Positions 17,722-26,720 of a stretch of 57,793 nucleotides of DNA are shown piece by piece. How positions within the stretch are numbered: the first letter of the stretch is position 1; each line of letters begins with the position of its first letter. Below the pieces are notes generated by a model. That model was not told the origin of the DNA. It was given only the letters and a program-made list of their open reading frames with translations, and ran no database searches. The stretch is from an uncultured Prevotellaceae bacterium (lineage in GTDB: Bacteria > Bacteroidota > Bacteroidia > Bacteroidales > Bacteroidaceae). The stretch lies in NCBI GenBank assembly GCA_902801375.1, contig CADCIB010000017.1:1-57793 (forward strand). The letters run 5' to 3'. The translations under genes were made by a program, and so were the position numbers.

Positions 17722-19206
17722 TCAAAGAGCTGTTCCTGTGCGGTGGTTGCACAGCGGATTTTGCACCAAATTCTCATTGTGGTCCAAAGCATTATCGGGG
17801 AAAGGTACACAATACATGGGGTCGCGTTCCTCAAGAACGAAACGTGTCCGGGCACCGCTCTCAGCTACAAGGACATGTTCTATGCTCGGCATACCGTAAC
17901 GCTTCAAATCGAAGAAGCGGAATCCCTCGAAACATAGTTCACGGCGCCGTTCAGCACGAAGCAACTCCTGTAGGTCGTCGATGTTCGTCAGTTCAACATT
18001 CTTATACGTACGGTAGCGGCTCTCCCGCAGCGTGTTTAGGTCGTCCAAGGCCTTCTGGGCAGCATTACCATCTCCATTGCGCCAAAGATTCAGGTAAGCC
18101 TCGGCACGATTCAGGTACAGCTCGGCAGTGCGCCAGGTAAACTCATGCTCGTCGGCACAGTTTTTGGGAATGCGGTAGGGATAGTAGTCATAGCCACTGG
18201 CCACCAGATAGATGTTCATCCTACGATCCATTGTGTCGTAAAGGTTTGCCAATTCTTTGCTTACGCCAAAGGGTGTACCTGTCAGCGAGAAGTCGCCCGA
18301 CATTGCTTTCATCCCGCAGATGAAGATTGTTTCAGGAAACCTTTTCGAGATAACGCCGTTGGTGGGCGACATGGCATTATCCAAATTGTAATTCTTTAGG
18401 CTCACCAAAGGAGGTGCTGTGGCCAGAGCCTTGTTGGCATGTTCCAACACCTTGTCCCACTGCTCCATGAAGAGATAGATACGCGAGGCTAAAAGGTGGG
18501 CCGAAGTGTAGTTGATGCGATAAATACCACGGTCGGTAGTATCGTCGCCATACAGCCTACAGGCATCCTCAATATCCTGCACAATCTGCCGGTAGACTTC
18601 CGCTACGGTGGCGCGGGGTGTTCCTACATCCATAACCTCCGACTCCGTTATCAATGGAACGCCCAGATTGGTCTCGGGCGATGTCTGTCTGTCGTTGTAG
18701 GGCAAAGCATATGTATTCACCAATCGCCAATAATAGAAAGCCCGCATCGTCTTCGCCTCTGCCATCGTAATATCCTTCTGCGACTGGGTGCCCTCACTCC
18801 CTGGCAGATTTTCTATGATAATGTTACAAGCGGCAATGGTCTTATACAAGTTGCGATAGCTGTTTTTGATATTGTCGAATATCGTCGAGCAATCGTTTTC
18901 CACCTGCCAGTAGTCGGGTTGCCACTCGAAGATCGACTGACGTGCGCTCAACGTTTCCGACCATTTCGATCCCTTGCAACCCTGAACGTCGTCGTCCATC
19001 ATATAGGTAATGGGGTCCGTCGAACTGTTGATGTAGCCCTCGCCGTTCATCAGTTCCTGAAACGAACTCGATGTTTTCGGTTCGAACTCATCCTGCGACA
19101 CTTCCTTCAGGAAATCGCCACACGAAGCAAGTGTCATGTTCAATGTTAAAAGACAAACCACACACAGCCCGCCTCTCAGCTGCCGTCTTCTTCGTATTTT
19201 CTTCAT
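17722..19206 (-). CDS. susD: SusD/RagB-like surface lipoprotein
   Basis: About 494 residues from the ATG at 19206. The lipobox TLASCGDF (Cys at ~28) and N-terminal FLKEVSQDEFEPKT are typical SusD features. The TPR-like region includes ANAIIENLPG-like helices, AEAKTMRAFYYWRLVNTYALP and the C-terminal ELLRAERRRELCFEGFRFFDLKRYG signature. It caps the SusC pore and binds substrate at the cell surface. An alternative ATG at 19254 overlaps the susC stop (ATGA) but would put 45 residues before the lipid Cys. No glycosidase accompanies it. The symbol denotes the family, not starch specificity. Confidence 0.93.
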   Translation of the reverse strand: MKKIRRRRQLRGGLCVVCLLTLNMTLASCGDFLKEVSQDEFEPKTSSSFQELMNGEGYINSSTDPITYMMDDDVQGCKGSKWSETLSARQSIFEWQPDYWQVENDCSTIFDNIKNSYRNLYKTIAACNIIIENLPGSEGTQSQKDITMAEAKTMRAFYYWRLVNTYALPYNDRQTSPETNLGVPLITESEVMDVGTPRATVAEVYRQIVQDIEDACRLYGDDTTDRGIYRINYTSAHLLASRIYLFMEQWDKVLEHANKALATAPPLVSLKNYNLDNAMSPTNGVISKRFPETIFICGMKAMSGDFSLTGTPFGVSKELANLYDTMDRRMNIYLVASGYDYYPYRIPKNCADEHEFTWRTAELYLNRAEAYLNLWRNGDGNAAQKALDDLNTLRESRYRTYKNVELTNIDDLQELLRAERRRELCFEGFRFFDLKRYGMPSIEHVLVAESGARTRFVLEERDPMYCVPFPDNALDHNENLVQNPLCNHRTGTAL

Positions 19207-19250
19207 ATCTTTGTTCTGTCTAAAGTGGTCGATGTTTATTTGCCGCATCA

Positions 19251-22200
19251 TCATAGGCTGATGTTCAGCGAGAAGGTATATGTCTGAGTAATCGGCACAG
19301 CCGTCGTTCCTGTTCCTTGTATCTCTGGGTCTTGCCCGTCAAGCTTGCTCGAGCAGAACGTCAGCGGATTGGTAACGTTCGCCGACAACGAGAGTGCATT
19401 GATCTTCCAATGCTTGATCAGTTTGAAGGGGAAGCTATAGCTCACACTCAGGTTTCGGCAACGCAAGAAGTCGCCCTTGGCAATCCGTATGTCTGAGTAG
19501 TTATACATCGAATAGCTCGAGCGAGAGGTCACTGAGGCCATACCCGTATTGCCTTGCGAATACCTGAACCACAGGTAGTAATCGGCCTGACCGGTCCGGT
19601 TGAAACCCGGGATGTCGGTCGTCAGCTCATCACCCGTTTGCTTCCAGGCATTCATCAGCTTACGGCTTAGGTTAGCATAGGGCTGCGGCATCAGGTTGTT
19701 GCCTTCAAACAGATAGTTCAGCCTCACAACGTTGCCCAACGCATAGCTCCACATCGTATTCACCGACCACTGCTTCCATCGGAAGGCAAGCGAGAAACCG
19801 CCATTCAGCTTCGGGTCTTTCTGGCCTGAATACACCAGCATCTCCTTCAGGCTCAGACCACTCTCCACCCCTTCCTGATGCTTCGACGTATGGGCAAAGG
19901 TGGCATAGCCCGTAGCAGGGTCAATGCCTGTGAACTTCCATGAGTATATCGCATTCACGGGTTTGCCCTCTTCGAAGGCATTGCCAGATAGATAGTCATC
20001 TATTGTGTATGTCTGTTTCGTCACCGATGCTACGCGGTTCGTATTTTTCGACCATACTGGTGTCACGCTCAGCTCCATGTCTTTCGTACGTAGCGGGACG
20101 AACGTCATCGACAACTCTATGCCGTAGTTCGTCAGGTCGGCACCATTTCGATAGACGCTCTCCTGGCCGTACTCCAGGGCCACGGGCAACTGAAACAGGA
20201 TGTCGGTGCCCCGCTTGTGATAGTAATCCACAGCACCGCTAATACGACCGCTTAGCAGGCTCCACTCCAAACCGATGTTCACCGTGCTAGTCTTCTCCCA
20301 TCGCAAATTGGGATACGGCAGGCGTGAGATGTTCAGCTGATACTCGCCCGACCAACGGTTCACCACACTCGACGGATAGCGCACCACCAGATTGGGTCCT
20401 ACACTCGTCGGGATGTTTCCTTGCATGCCATATGAACCACGCAAGCTCAGGTCTTCGATGATGCTGTGTGGCATCCATGGCTCGTCGCTGATGTTCCAGC
20501 GAAAGGCGGCCGACCATACTGGCAGGAACTTGTGATTAGTGAACTGCCCAAAGCGGTTCGAGGCATCAAGACGCAGGTTGGCATTCAGCGTATAGCGGTT
20601 TTTGTAGCTGTACACCAATGTACCATACTCCGATACTGTATTATTCAACGTGTTCACGATGGTCGACGTGTGCTTGTCTAAAGACGAGTGCCAGTCGGTC
20701 GATCCAGACACGGTGTTATTATACTCAAAACTAATCTTATTTCCACGGTCTGGGAAATACCCGTACTCTTGCTCCTTCAGGCCTTCATAAACGGTGGAGC
20801 GGGCCTCGAAGCCTACCATGGCTTGGACGGAATGGTCGAAACTCTTGCCGAAACTCTTGTTATAGCTCAGCTGTGCTCTTGCAGTCCACGATCGCTGTTT
20901 CTGGTTGTCGTCCAGCAGAATACCTCCTCTTGGCAGCCGCGAAGCAAGCTCGTCGGTGCTTCCTGGCAAAACGGCTCCCACCTCGTAGCCGCGTATGCCG
21001 CAGATATAGTATGACTGCTCGTCGGCCCATTGACGTCCCGTTGTGTTCGAGAGACTGTAGGCAAACATGCCATCGGCAAAAAGGCCTTTCATGAGCTGCG
21101 CGCGCAGGCTGATTTGGGCATTCGACTGCCTCACATTGGTTGTGTTCGAGGTGTGTGCCAGCTCGTTCAACACGTTATAACGAAGCATGTAGTTGTTGTT
21201 GGTGCCCTCTATGCGGGTTGCGGTCTGCGTGTAGAACTCATCGGTGCTCAGCGTCCGCGCAGCGTAAATGGCATAGTCGAAGGGGTTCACCATATAAAAG
21301 CCATCGGAGGTGCGATCGCTGAACATCAACTTCGTCGACACCTGCAAGAAATTCCACAGTCGCGTGTCCAAACTCATCGTCATATTGTAGCGGTGCATGC
21401 GGTCGCCCTTTGACGAGCCTCGCGCGTCGCTGTAGCCTAACGAGGTGTAGTAGCGAGTATGTCCGGAACCACCGCTCACGTTCACGTTGTAATCTTGATT
21501 TACGGCATTCTGAAACAGACAGTCAAACCAGTCAGTGTTTCGCATTTCCAACTCACTGACCCGACGCGCGAACTCGTCGTCGCTGATCTTCTTGCTGTAG
21601 AGGTCGAAAAGGGCACCTTCAAAGCCTGTCGAATAGGGTTGGATGTCAAATACATAACCGTTCTCCACCATGTCCTTCGATAGCTGGATGCGCTCCTGCG
21701 AGTTCATCATGTCATACTGGCTGTAGCGGGGCTTCGAAGTAAAACCCAGCGAACTGCTAAAGTTCACCTGAGCCTTGCCCTCTTGGCCCTTCTTCGTCTT
21801 CACCACAATCACGCCGTTTGCAGCTCGCGTGCCATAAATTGCGGTGGCCGACGCATCCTTCAAGAAGGTGATGCTCTCTATGTCATGGGGATTCAGACCA
21901 GTGATGGCATTGCCCAACAGCGAGAGACTGGCATTCTCGTTCACCTGGTCAAGATTCTGATTGCCACGAAGCACAGCATTCACCTCGTCGTTCGTCACAT
22001 TCACCGTCTCTTCCCAGATTACACCATCAATCACCCATACCGGTGCTGCATCGCCGTGGATGGTCGATGATCCGCGAAGGCGCATCTTCGGAGCAGAGTT
22101 CGGCGAACCCGAGGGTGTCACTACCGACAAGCCTGGCACACGGCCCTGAAGCATGTTTGACACGTTGGGCACGTTTGCCATCTGGATGTCCTTGCCCTCT

Positions 22201-22847
22201 ACCGTAAACGTCGAACTGGCTGAAAGGCGCTTGTCGATACTGTTGTAGCCATCGCTCACTACAGTCACTTCATTAAGGGTGGTGGAACTAAGCCGCAAGA
22301 ACACTTTCTTCGCCGTAGCTTCGGCAGCCTGCATTTCCATTGCATCATATCCGATGTAAGTGAAACGAAGAACGGATCGGTTCGAAGGAACGCGGATGGA
22401 AAAATGTCCCTTCGCGTCGGTCACCGTACCTTGGCCGGAATCCTTTACATAGATGCTTGCACCAATGAGCGGTCCGTCATCATCGTAGACTGTTCCCTCG
22501 GCCAAGTAGTCCTGAGTGGCAGACTTAGCTTGCTCATTCGCCCCACCCTTTTTGTCAGGAAAAACCATCACCTGTCGCTGACTCACCTTAAAACCCAGCC
22601 CTGTACCCTGCAACAATTCGGTCATCACTTCGCTGACAGGACGGTTAGTGGCCTTGATAGTCACTCGGCGCGATAGCATGTCATGCACAGCTTCGTCAAA
22701 CACAAAAACATACTGACTGTTCCGCTCTATTTGGGCGATTACCTCGCTAATTGGTTTCCCCTCAGCATTCACGGTCACATTCTGTGCCGACAGCCGGCAA
22801 ATGCCCATCAAGCAGAACAATACTGAAATCAATATTTTCTTATTCAT
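19251..22847 (-). CDS. susC: SusC/RagA-like TonB-dependent transporter with STN domain
   Basis: About 1198 residues from ATG 22847 (ATG 22862 is also possible). Domain order: signal peptide, secretin/TonB N-terminal (STN) domain (~25-80), carboxypeptidase-like repeat (YLAEGTVYDDDGPLIGASI, ~115-195), plug (NVSNMLQGRVPGLSV, SATAIYGTRAANGVIVVKTK) and a ~22-strand barrel. It imports large substrates across the outer membrane using TonB energy. The STN domain indicates signalling to a FecR-type anti-sigma factor, and sigma and fecR genes lie directly upstream. The symbol denotes the family only. Confidence 0.95.
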   Translation of the reverse strand: MNKKILISVLFCLMGICRLSAQNVTVNAEGKPISEVIAQIERNSQYVFVFDEAVHDMLSRRVTIKATNRPVSEVMTELLQGTGLGFKVSQRQVMVFPDKKGGANEQAKSATQDYLAEGTVYDDDGPLIGASIYVKDSGQGTVTDAKGHFSIRVPSNRSVLRFTYIGYDAMEMQAAEATAKKVFLRLSSTTLNEVTVVSDGYNSIDKRLSASSTFTVEGKDIQMANVPNVSNMLQGRVPGLSVVTPSGSPNSAPKMRLRGSSTIHGDAAPVWVIDGVIWEETVNVTNDEVNAVLRGNQNLDQVNENASLSLLGNAITGLNPHDIESITFLKDASATAIYGTRAANGVIVVKTKKGQEGKAQVNFSSSLGFTSKPRYSQYDMMNSQERIQLSKDMVENGYVFDIQPYSTGFEGALFDLYSKKISDDEFARRVSELEMRNTDWFDCLFQNAVNQDYNVNVSGGSGHTRYYTSLGYSDARGSSKGDRMHRYNMTMSLDTRLWNFLQVSTKLMFSDRTSDGFYMVNPFDYAIYAARTLSTDEFYTQTATRIEGTNNNYMLRYNVLNELAHTSNTTNVRQSNAQISLRAQLMKGLFADGMFAYSLSNTTGRQWADEQSYYICGIRGYEVGAVLPGSTDELASRLPRGGILLDDNQKQRSWTARAQLSYNKSFGKSFDHSVQAMVGFEARSTVYEGLKEQEYGYFPDRGNKISFEYNNTVSGSTDWHSSLDKHTSTIVNTLNNTVSEYGTLVYSYKNRYTLNANLRLDASNRFGQFTNHKFLPVWSAAFRWNISDEPWMPHSIIEDLSLRGSYGMQGNIPTSVGPNLVVRYPSSVVNRWSGEYQLNISRLPYPNLRWEKTSTVNIGLEWSLLSGRISGAVDYYHKRGTDILFQLPVALEYGQESVYRNGADLTNYGIELSMTFVPLRTKDMELSVTPVWSKNTNRVASVTKQTYTIDDYLSGNAFEEGKPVNAIYSWKFTGIDPATGYATFAHTSKHQEGVESGLSLKEMLVYSGQKDPKLNGGFSLAFRWKQWSVNTMWSYALGNVVRLNYLFEGNNLMPQPYANLSRKLMNAWKQTGDELTTDIPGFNRTGQADYYLWFRYSQGNTGMASVTSRSSYSMYNYSDIRIAKGDFLRCRNLSVSYSFPFKLIKHWKINALSLSANVTNPLTFCSSKLDGQDPEIQGTGTTAVPITQTYTFSLNISL

Positions 22848-22870
22848 ATACTTATGATTCATATATTATA

Positions 22871-22899
22871 ATGACACACAACCGTTTGTTTTATCATCA
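22871..22899 (-). promoter_or_regulatory. Candidate ECF-sigma promoter upstream of susC
   Basis: On the minus strand: TGATGATAA, 10 nt, TGTGTGTCAT, ending 9 nt before ATG 22862 and 24 nt before ATG 22847. The same two blocks with the same spacing occur at 24196-24224, at the sigma/fecR junction. GTC-containing -10 elements are common for ECF sigma factors. The assignment is inference. Confidence 0.5.
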
Positions 22900-22976
22900 T
22901 TGAAAAGGAGAAATTATGATAGAACCTATCGGTCGAATCATTTAGATAGCATTTCCTGCTTAAGAATCGTTGTTTC

Positions 22977-23070
22977 CCAACGCGGGAATGGCGCATTCCA
23001 ACGGGGGAATGATTATCAGCGAACACCCGACATGCGATAGCCGAAGGGGCGGATCAGCGTGTCCGCCCTT
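22977..23070. other. fecR-susC gap: short direct repeats and a hairpin
   Basis: The 233-bp gap has two copies of CCAACGnGGGAATG 21 bp apart (22977, 22998) and a hairpin AGGGGCGGA/TCCGCCCTT at 23045-23070, 27 nt after the fecR stop. The hairpin has no T run; it might define the transcript end of sigma-fecR or be a processing site. Confidence 0.6.
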
Positions 23071-23096
23071 CAGCCCATGCATACAATAAGGTTAGG

Positions 23097-24194
23097 CTAT
23101 TTCTTTTCTTCCACAAACACTTGATTGTTGCGTATCTGGTAACTGATAGGCTCGATGACGGTCAGTGTGTTCAGCACATCCTCAACACGCTGTTCCAATA
23201 CTAGCTTGCCATAGAGCTTCAGCTGCGAACTACCGGGAGAGCAGTTGATGTCGACGGCGTAATGCTTAGCAAGGCGATTGAGGGCTTCACCTAAAGTAGT
23301 GCCATTGAAGTAAAGCAGACCGTCTTTCCACGAAGTATAGGTATAAGTATCCACCTCCGACAGCTGGGCTCTTCCTGAGCTGATGGTGAGCATCTGGTCG
23401 GGGTTCAGCAGGTAGCGCGCCGTGTCGCCACGTTCCACCTCCACCCGCCCTTCAGCCAGTACCACCTGCGAATACTGCTGTCCGGAGTAAGAAGTCACAC
23501 CGAACTTAGTGCCTGTCACTTTCACGCAGAAGGCTTCGGTCTCAACGCGGAAGACGGCACCCACCTTATGAGCCACCTCCAAAAAAACTTCTCCGTCGAC
23601 ACGAATGCGACGTTCTGAGCCTACGAATTTCAGCGGAAACTGGATTGTGGTTCCAGAATTCACCCACACGCGGCTGCCGTCACTCAGCTCTATCTGGGTA
23701 TGCTTGCCTTCGGGAACACGAAGCTCGCACAACTCTGGGGTGCCCGATGAAGTAAGACTTCCCGTCGAAGGGGTGTATTTCAGGGTTTGGCCCAAACCCT
23801 TGATAGTGAGATAGCCCAGCTCGTTGCACGACAACTGGCCTCCTTCGTTCAGGTTCAGCGTATGACCGTCCGTGGTGGTCAGCACCATATCGAGATCGCG
23901 AGGCACCAACTGTGCCGTTTCTTGCGAGATGCGTGTCGAGTGACTACTCATCCACAGCACCGTTCCTCCGGCCACCAACAGCATGGCCACAGCTGCGGCA
24001 ATGGCCATACGATGCCAACGCCTGCGATTGTCGTAGTCGGTCATGCGCTTCAACAGGCGCTTTTGTGCGTCCTCCTTCTCTTCTTCCGTGAAGTGCAGGT
24101 CGTTCATCCTAATAGCAGCCAAGTCGTTCTCCAAACTGCTCATTGGTCCTTCGTTCAACATTTCTTCATCAAATTCCATGGGGATTCTTATCAT
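23097..24194 (-). CDS. fecR: FecR-family anti-sigma factor
   Basis: About 365 residues. A cytoplasmic N-terminus that would bind the sigma factor is followed by one transmembrane helix (RMAIAAAVAMLLVAGGTVLW, ~65-84). A periplasmic FecR beta domain comes next (LPEGKHTQIELSDGSRVWVNSGT-type segment, GEVFLEVAHK, FRVETEAFCVKVTGTKFGV), then a DUF4974-like C-terminus (TLGEALNRLAKHYAVDINC). It relays the state of the SusC STN domain to the sigma factor. ATG 24194 overlaps the sigma stop by one base (TAATG), suggesting translational coupling; ATG 24179 is an alternative. Confidence 0.93.
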   Translation of the reverse strand: MIRIPMEFDEEMLNEGPMSSLENDLAAIRMNDLHFTEEEKEDAQKRLLKRMTDYDNRRRWHRMAIAAAVAMLLVAGGTVLWMSSHSTRISQETAQLVPRDLDMVLTTTDGHTLNLNEGGQLSCNELGYLTIKGLGQTLKYTPSTGSLTSSGTPELCELRVPEGKHTQIELSDGSRVWVNSGTTIQFPLKFVGSERRIRVDGEVFLEVAHKVGAVFRVETEAFCVKVTGTKFGVTSYSGQQYSQVVLAEGRVEVERGDTARYLLNPDQMLTISSGRAQLSEVDTYTYTSWKDGLLYFNGTTLGEALNRLAKHYAVDINCSPGSSQLKLYGKLVLEQRVEDVLNTLTVIEPISYQIRNNQVFVEEKK

Positions 24195-24802
24195 TATGAC
24201 ACACAAAAGCTTATCTTATCATCAAAAAAACAAATAAAAAACAACATGATGATGTTTTTCCGCAAAACCATAAGGCCTTTCGACACCAAGTTCCTGACCG
24301 ATGGTTTGGTCATATCAAGCAGACGGGCAATGTCGTCGTAGTCCATCTCTTGTATATAGCGCAAGTAGATTGCTTCACGCTGACGAGGGGTAAGCGAGGC
24401 CATTGCCTCTTCCACCTGACGCTTCAGCCGATGACGCTCCTCCTGATCCTCTATCAGGTCGCTCACGCTTACGCTGACATCAAACCTACCTTCTGAAGGA
24501 TGGGCATCAAGGCTGTCCATGCGCTGACGGCGCGTGGTATTCAGCAGACGGTTCTTCAAAGCGGTGAACAGATACACCTTCACGTTCCTCACTTGCTGAA
24601 GCTTCGGGTCGCGCTGGTAAAGGTTGAAAAACACATCCTGCAGCGTATCCTGGATGTCCTCCCGGCCAAAGCCCAACGCTGTACCAAAGGCCAACAGGTC
24701 GTCGGCATATTCCGCATAGAGCGTCAGGAATAGCTCGTGAGTTTCAACGCGCCCACGATGATGCATAAAACCATATTTCTCGTTCCGAATAATTGACGAC
24801 AT
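24194..24802 (-). CDS. ECF (sigma-70 family) RNA polymerase sigma factor
   Basis: 202 residues. Region 2 is recognisable in LYAEYADDLLAFGTALGFGREDIQDTLQDVFFNL and region 4 in SLTPRQREAIYLRYIQEMDYDDIARLL. It would direct RNA polymerase to the susC operon when FecR releases it. The last ~20 residues (MLFFICFFDDKISFC) are oddly hydrophobic; the DNA encoding them holds the second copy of the candidate ECF promoter motif. A TACTTTTG box at 24828-24835 lies 26 nt upstream of the start. Confidence 0.93.
   Translation of the reverse strand: MSSIIRNEKYGFMHHRGRVETHELFLTLYAEYADDLLAFGTALGFGREDIQDTLQDVFFNLYQRDPKLQQVRNVKVYLFTALKNRLLNTTRRQRMDSLDAHPSEGRFDVSVSVSDLIEDQEERHRLKRQVEEAMASLTPRQREAIYLRYIQEMDYDDIARLLDMTKPSVRNLVSKGLMVLRKNIIMLFFICFFDDKISFCVS
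24196..24224 (-). promoter_or_regulatory. Second copy of the candidate ECF motif, in the 3' end of the sigma gene
   Basis: TGATGATAA, 10 nt, TGTGTGTCAT on the minus strand, overlapping the last codons of the sigma gene. If it is a promoter, fecR translation from its transcript would use ATG 24179 rather than 24194. See 22871-22899 for the other copy. Confidence 0.45.
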
Positions 24803-24993
24803 GAAGTGAAATAGATGGAAATCGTTGCAAAAGTAAGCATTAAACAGGTCATTTTGGTATTATTTTTTACCTTTTTTGAAATTATTGTCATTTTTTTTGA
24901 TGATAAATCTTCTTCCTATGTGACTTATTTATGAATCTTATATAGATCTTGAATAATCTTCATTAATAATTATAAAACAAAAACAACAGTCTT

Positions 24994-26628
24994 ATGAAAA
25001 AATTTTTCCTCTATTTCGCCCTGACAGCCTTCACAGCGTTCACAACGACCAACGCACAGGCTCAAGACAGGAAACTCGTCAACATGACGGGCTATAACTG
25101 GTACAGCAACACCTGGGGGCAACTGCCCGACGGATCTTGGGGCTACACACCCGTGAAACTCGATGAGCCCACACTCTACGACAATTACTATTATTATTAC
25201 AACAGCCAAAACCAACTGGCCATTGAAACCACCTACACACAGTTGCGATACATCTACAACGACAACGGCACAAAGGCTTCTAAAGAGACTTGGAACTTCT
25301 CTAATGGCATCTTCTGTTGCACTATGGCGGAAATCTATGAATACGACGAGGAGGGCAACATCATCCTCGCTACGACAAACTACTATAATGCCGACGGCGA
25401 AATCACTAACAGCAACCCCGTGGAGTACAGCGGCTACATCAATGGCTACTATACCATCATGAAGACGCCTTACTACGAGAACCACTTCGAATACGTTTTC
25501 AACGATGACAACCAACCCACGCAAGTCATCCAGCTCAGCGGCGACGACTTCTCCAACATCGACCAGGGTGTGTTCTACACCTATGAGAACGGTGTACTCG
25601 TCAAGGAGGTTGTGGCCACCTACTCAGCCAATGCGGAGGAAGGCCACGAATGGGACAACATCACCAGTACCACCGAATACACTTACAATGCCGACGGCAC
25701 CATTAACACACGCTATGTCACCACCGATGCCAATGGCTCGCACAACGAAATTGAATGGCGATATACTTATTCAACGCTCGATTCTTCGTTCGTACCACAG
25801 AACGTGACGGCCGACGGCACCATCGGCAACAATGAGGTCTACGTTTCATGGGATGCTGTGCCCGGGGCAGAGAAGTACATCGTTATGTGCGACAACACCA
25901 TCGCTGAGGTGGAGGGCAAGACAGACTATATCGTGCCTACACTTAAGGACGGCGAACACCAGATAGCAGTTCTGGCCGTCGTTGGCGGGGAGCGGAAGAA
26001 CATCTCTGACTTCGTCAAAGTATCCGTCAAGGATGAGGGCAACTTACCTATGGAGAACTTCAAGGTCAACGGCGCTTCCCTGATCGAGGAAGCCACCGAC
26101 TGGGGCGTCAACAAGTATTATGCACTCGACCTCAGCTGGGACATCCCTGAAGGGGCTTCCACCATTACCGATTACAAAGTCTACATCGACAACGGACAGT
26201 CGTGGCTCACAACCTCGCTCTACACAACAGGAATGCCCGCCGATGAGCGACAGGACGCATACAACGACATTAGCGAGTGGAACACAGGAACACGCATTTG
26301 GTGGACGAACTTCGAAAACACAACGCAAGATCCCGAAACCTGGGAGACCATCAGCCTTCAGTCAGGTCCCGACTGCAAAATCTGGATATGTGCCGTCTAT
26401 GTCACCGGCGAGTCGCAACCGTCTAACGTCGTCGAGGTGAATGTCTACAACCTCGCCAACGGCATTGAGGAGAATCCCACAGGCATCGACAACAGCACCC
26501 CCCTCAACAACAACTCCAACCAAGCCATCGAGTTCTTCAACCTCAACGGACAACAGGTAAGCAACTCTCATGGACAGAACGTCGTCATCATGCGACAGGG
26601 CAACCAGGTAAGGAAAATCATCAAATAA
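24994..26628 (+). CDS. Secreted YD-repeat/FN3-type protein with type IX-like C-terminal signal
   Basis: 544 residues. Signal peptide ends near NAQAQD. Residues ~60-270 contain several Tyr-Asp type turns (YEYDEEGNI, YNADGEI, YTYNADGTI), as in RHS/YD-repeat proteins. Two fibronectin III-like stretches follow (~285-360 and ~375-475, VSWDAVPGAEKYIV and LDLSWDIPEGASTITDYKVYI). The end (FFNLNGQQVSN..RKIIK) resembles the short sorting domain of Prevotella type IX secretion substrates. Probable location: cell surface or outside the cell. Substrate or partner unknown. The divergent sigma gene is 191 bp upstream; no clear promoter was seen. Confidence 0.72.
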   Translation: MKKFFLYFALTAFTAFTTTNAQAQDRKLVNMTGYNWYSNTWGQLPDGSWGYTPVKLDEPTLYDNYYYYYNSQNQLAIETTYTQLRYIYNDNGTKASKETWNFSNGIFCCTMAEIYEYDEEGNIILATTNYYNADGEITNSNPVEYSGYINGYYTIMKTPYYENHFEYVFNDDNQPTQVIQLSGDDFSNIDQGVFYTYENGVLVKEVVATYSANAEEGHEWDNITSTTEYTYNADGTINTRYVTTDANGSHNEIEWRYTYSTLDSSFVPQNVTADGTIGNNEVYVSWDAVPGAEKYIVMCDNTIAEVEGKTDYIVPTLKDGEHQIAVLAVVGGERKNISDFVKVSVKDEGNLPMENFKVNGASLIEEATDWGVNKYYALDLSWDIPEGASTITDYKVYIDNGQSWLTTSLYTTGMPADERQDAYNDISEWNTGTRIWWTNFENTTQDPETWETISLQSGPDCKIWICAVYVTGESQPSNVVEVNVYNLANGIEENPTGIDNSTPLNNNSNQAIEFFNLNGQQVSNSHGQNVVIMRQGNQVRKIIK

Positions 26629-26656
26629 GCTCTTTCCCCAACACTCTCAATACGTT

Positions 26657-26695
26657 AAATGGAGAAGCTTCCCACTTGGTCGCTTCTCCATTTTT
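26657..26695. terminator. Terminator between convergent genes
   Basis: ATGGAGAAGC and GCTTCTCCAT form a 10-bp perfect stem around a 13-base loop, followed by a T run on the plus strand. It ends the preceding secreted-protein gene and can also act, less strongly, for the convergent oxidoreductase. Confidence 0.85.
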
Positions 26696-26720
26696 CTTTC
26701 ACAACGGAACGCTGATCCCC

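Noticed and set aside
17722-22847. Classic polysaccharide utilisation locus
   Set aside because: No glycoside hydrolase, lyase or esterase gene accompanies this SusCD pair; the GH51 and GH38-like genes are ~10 kb away on the other strand.
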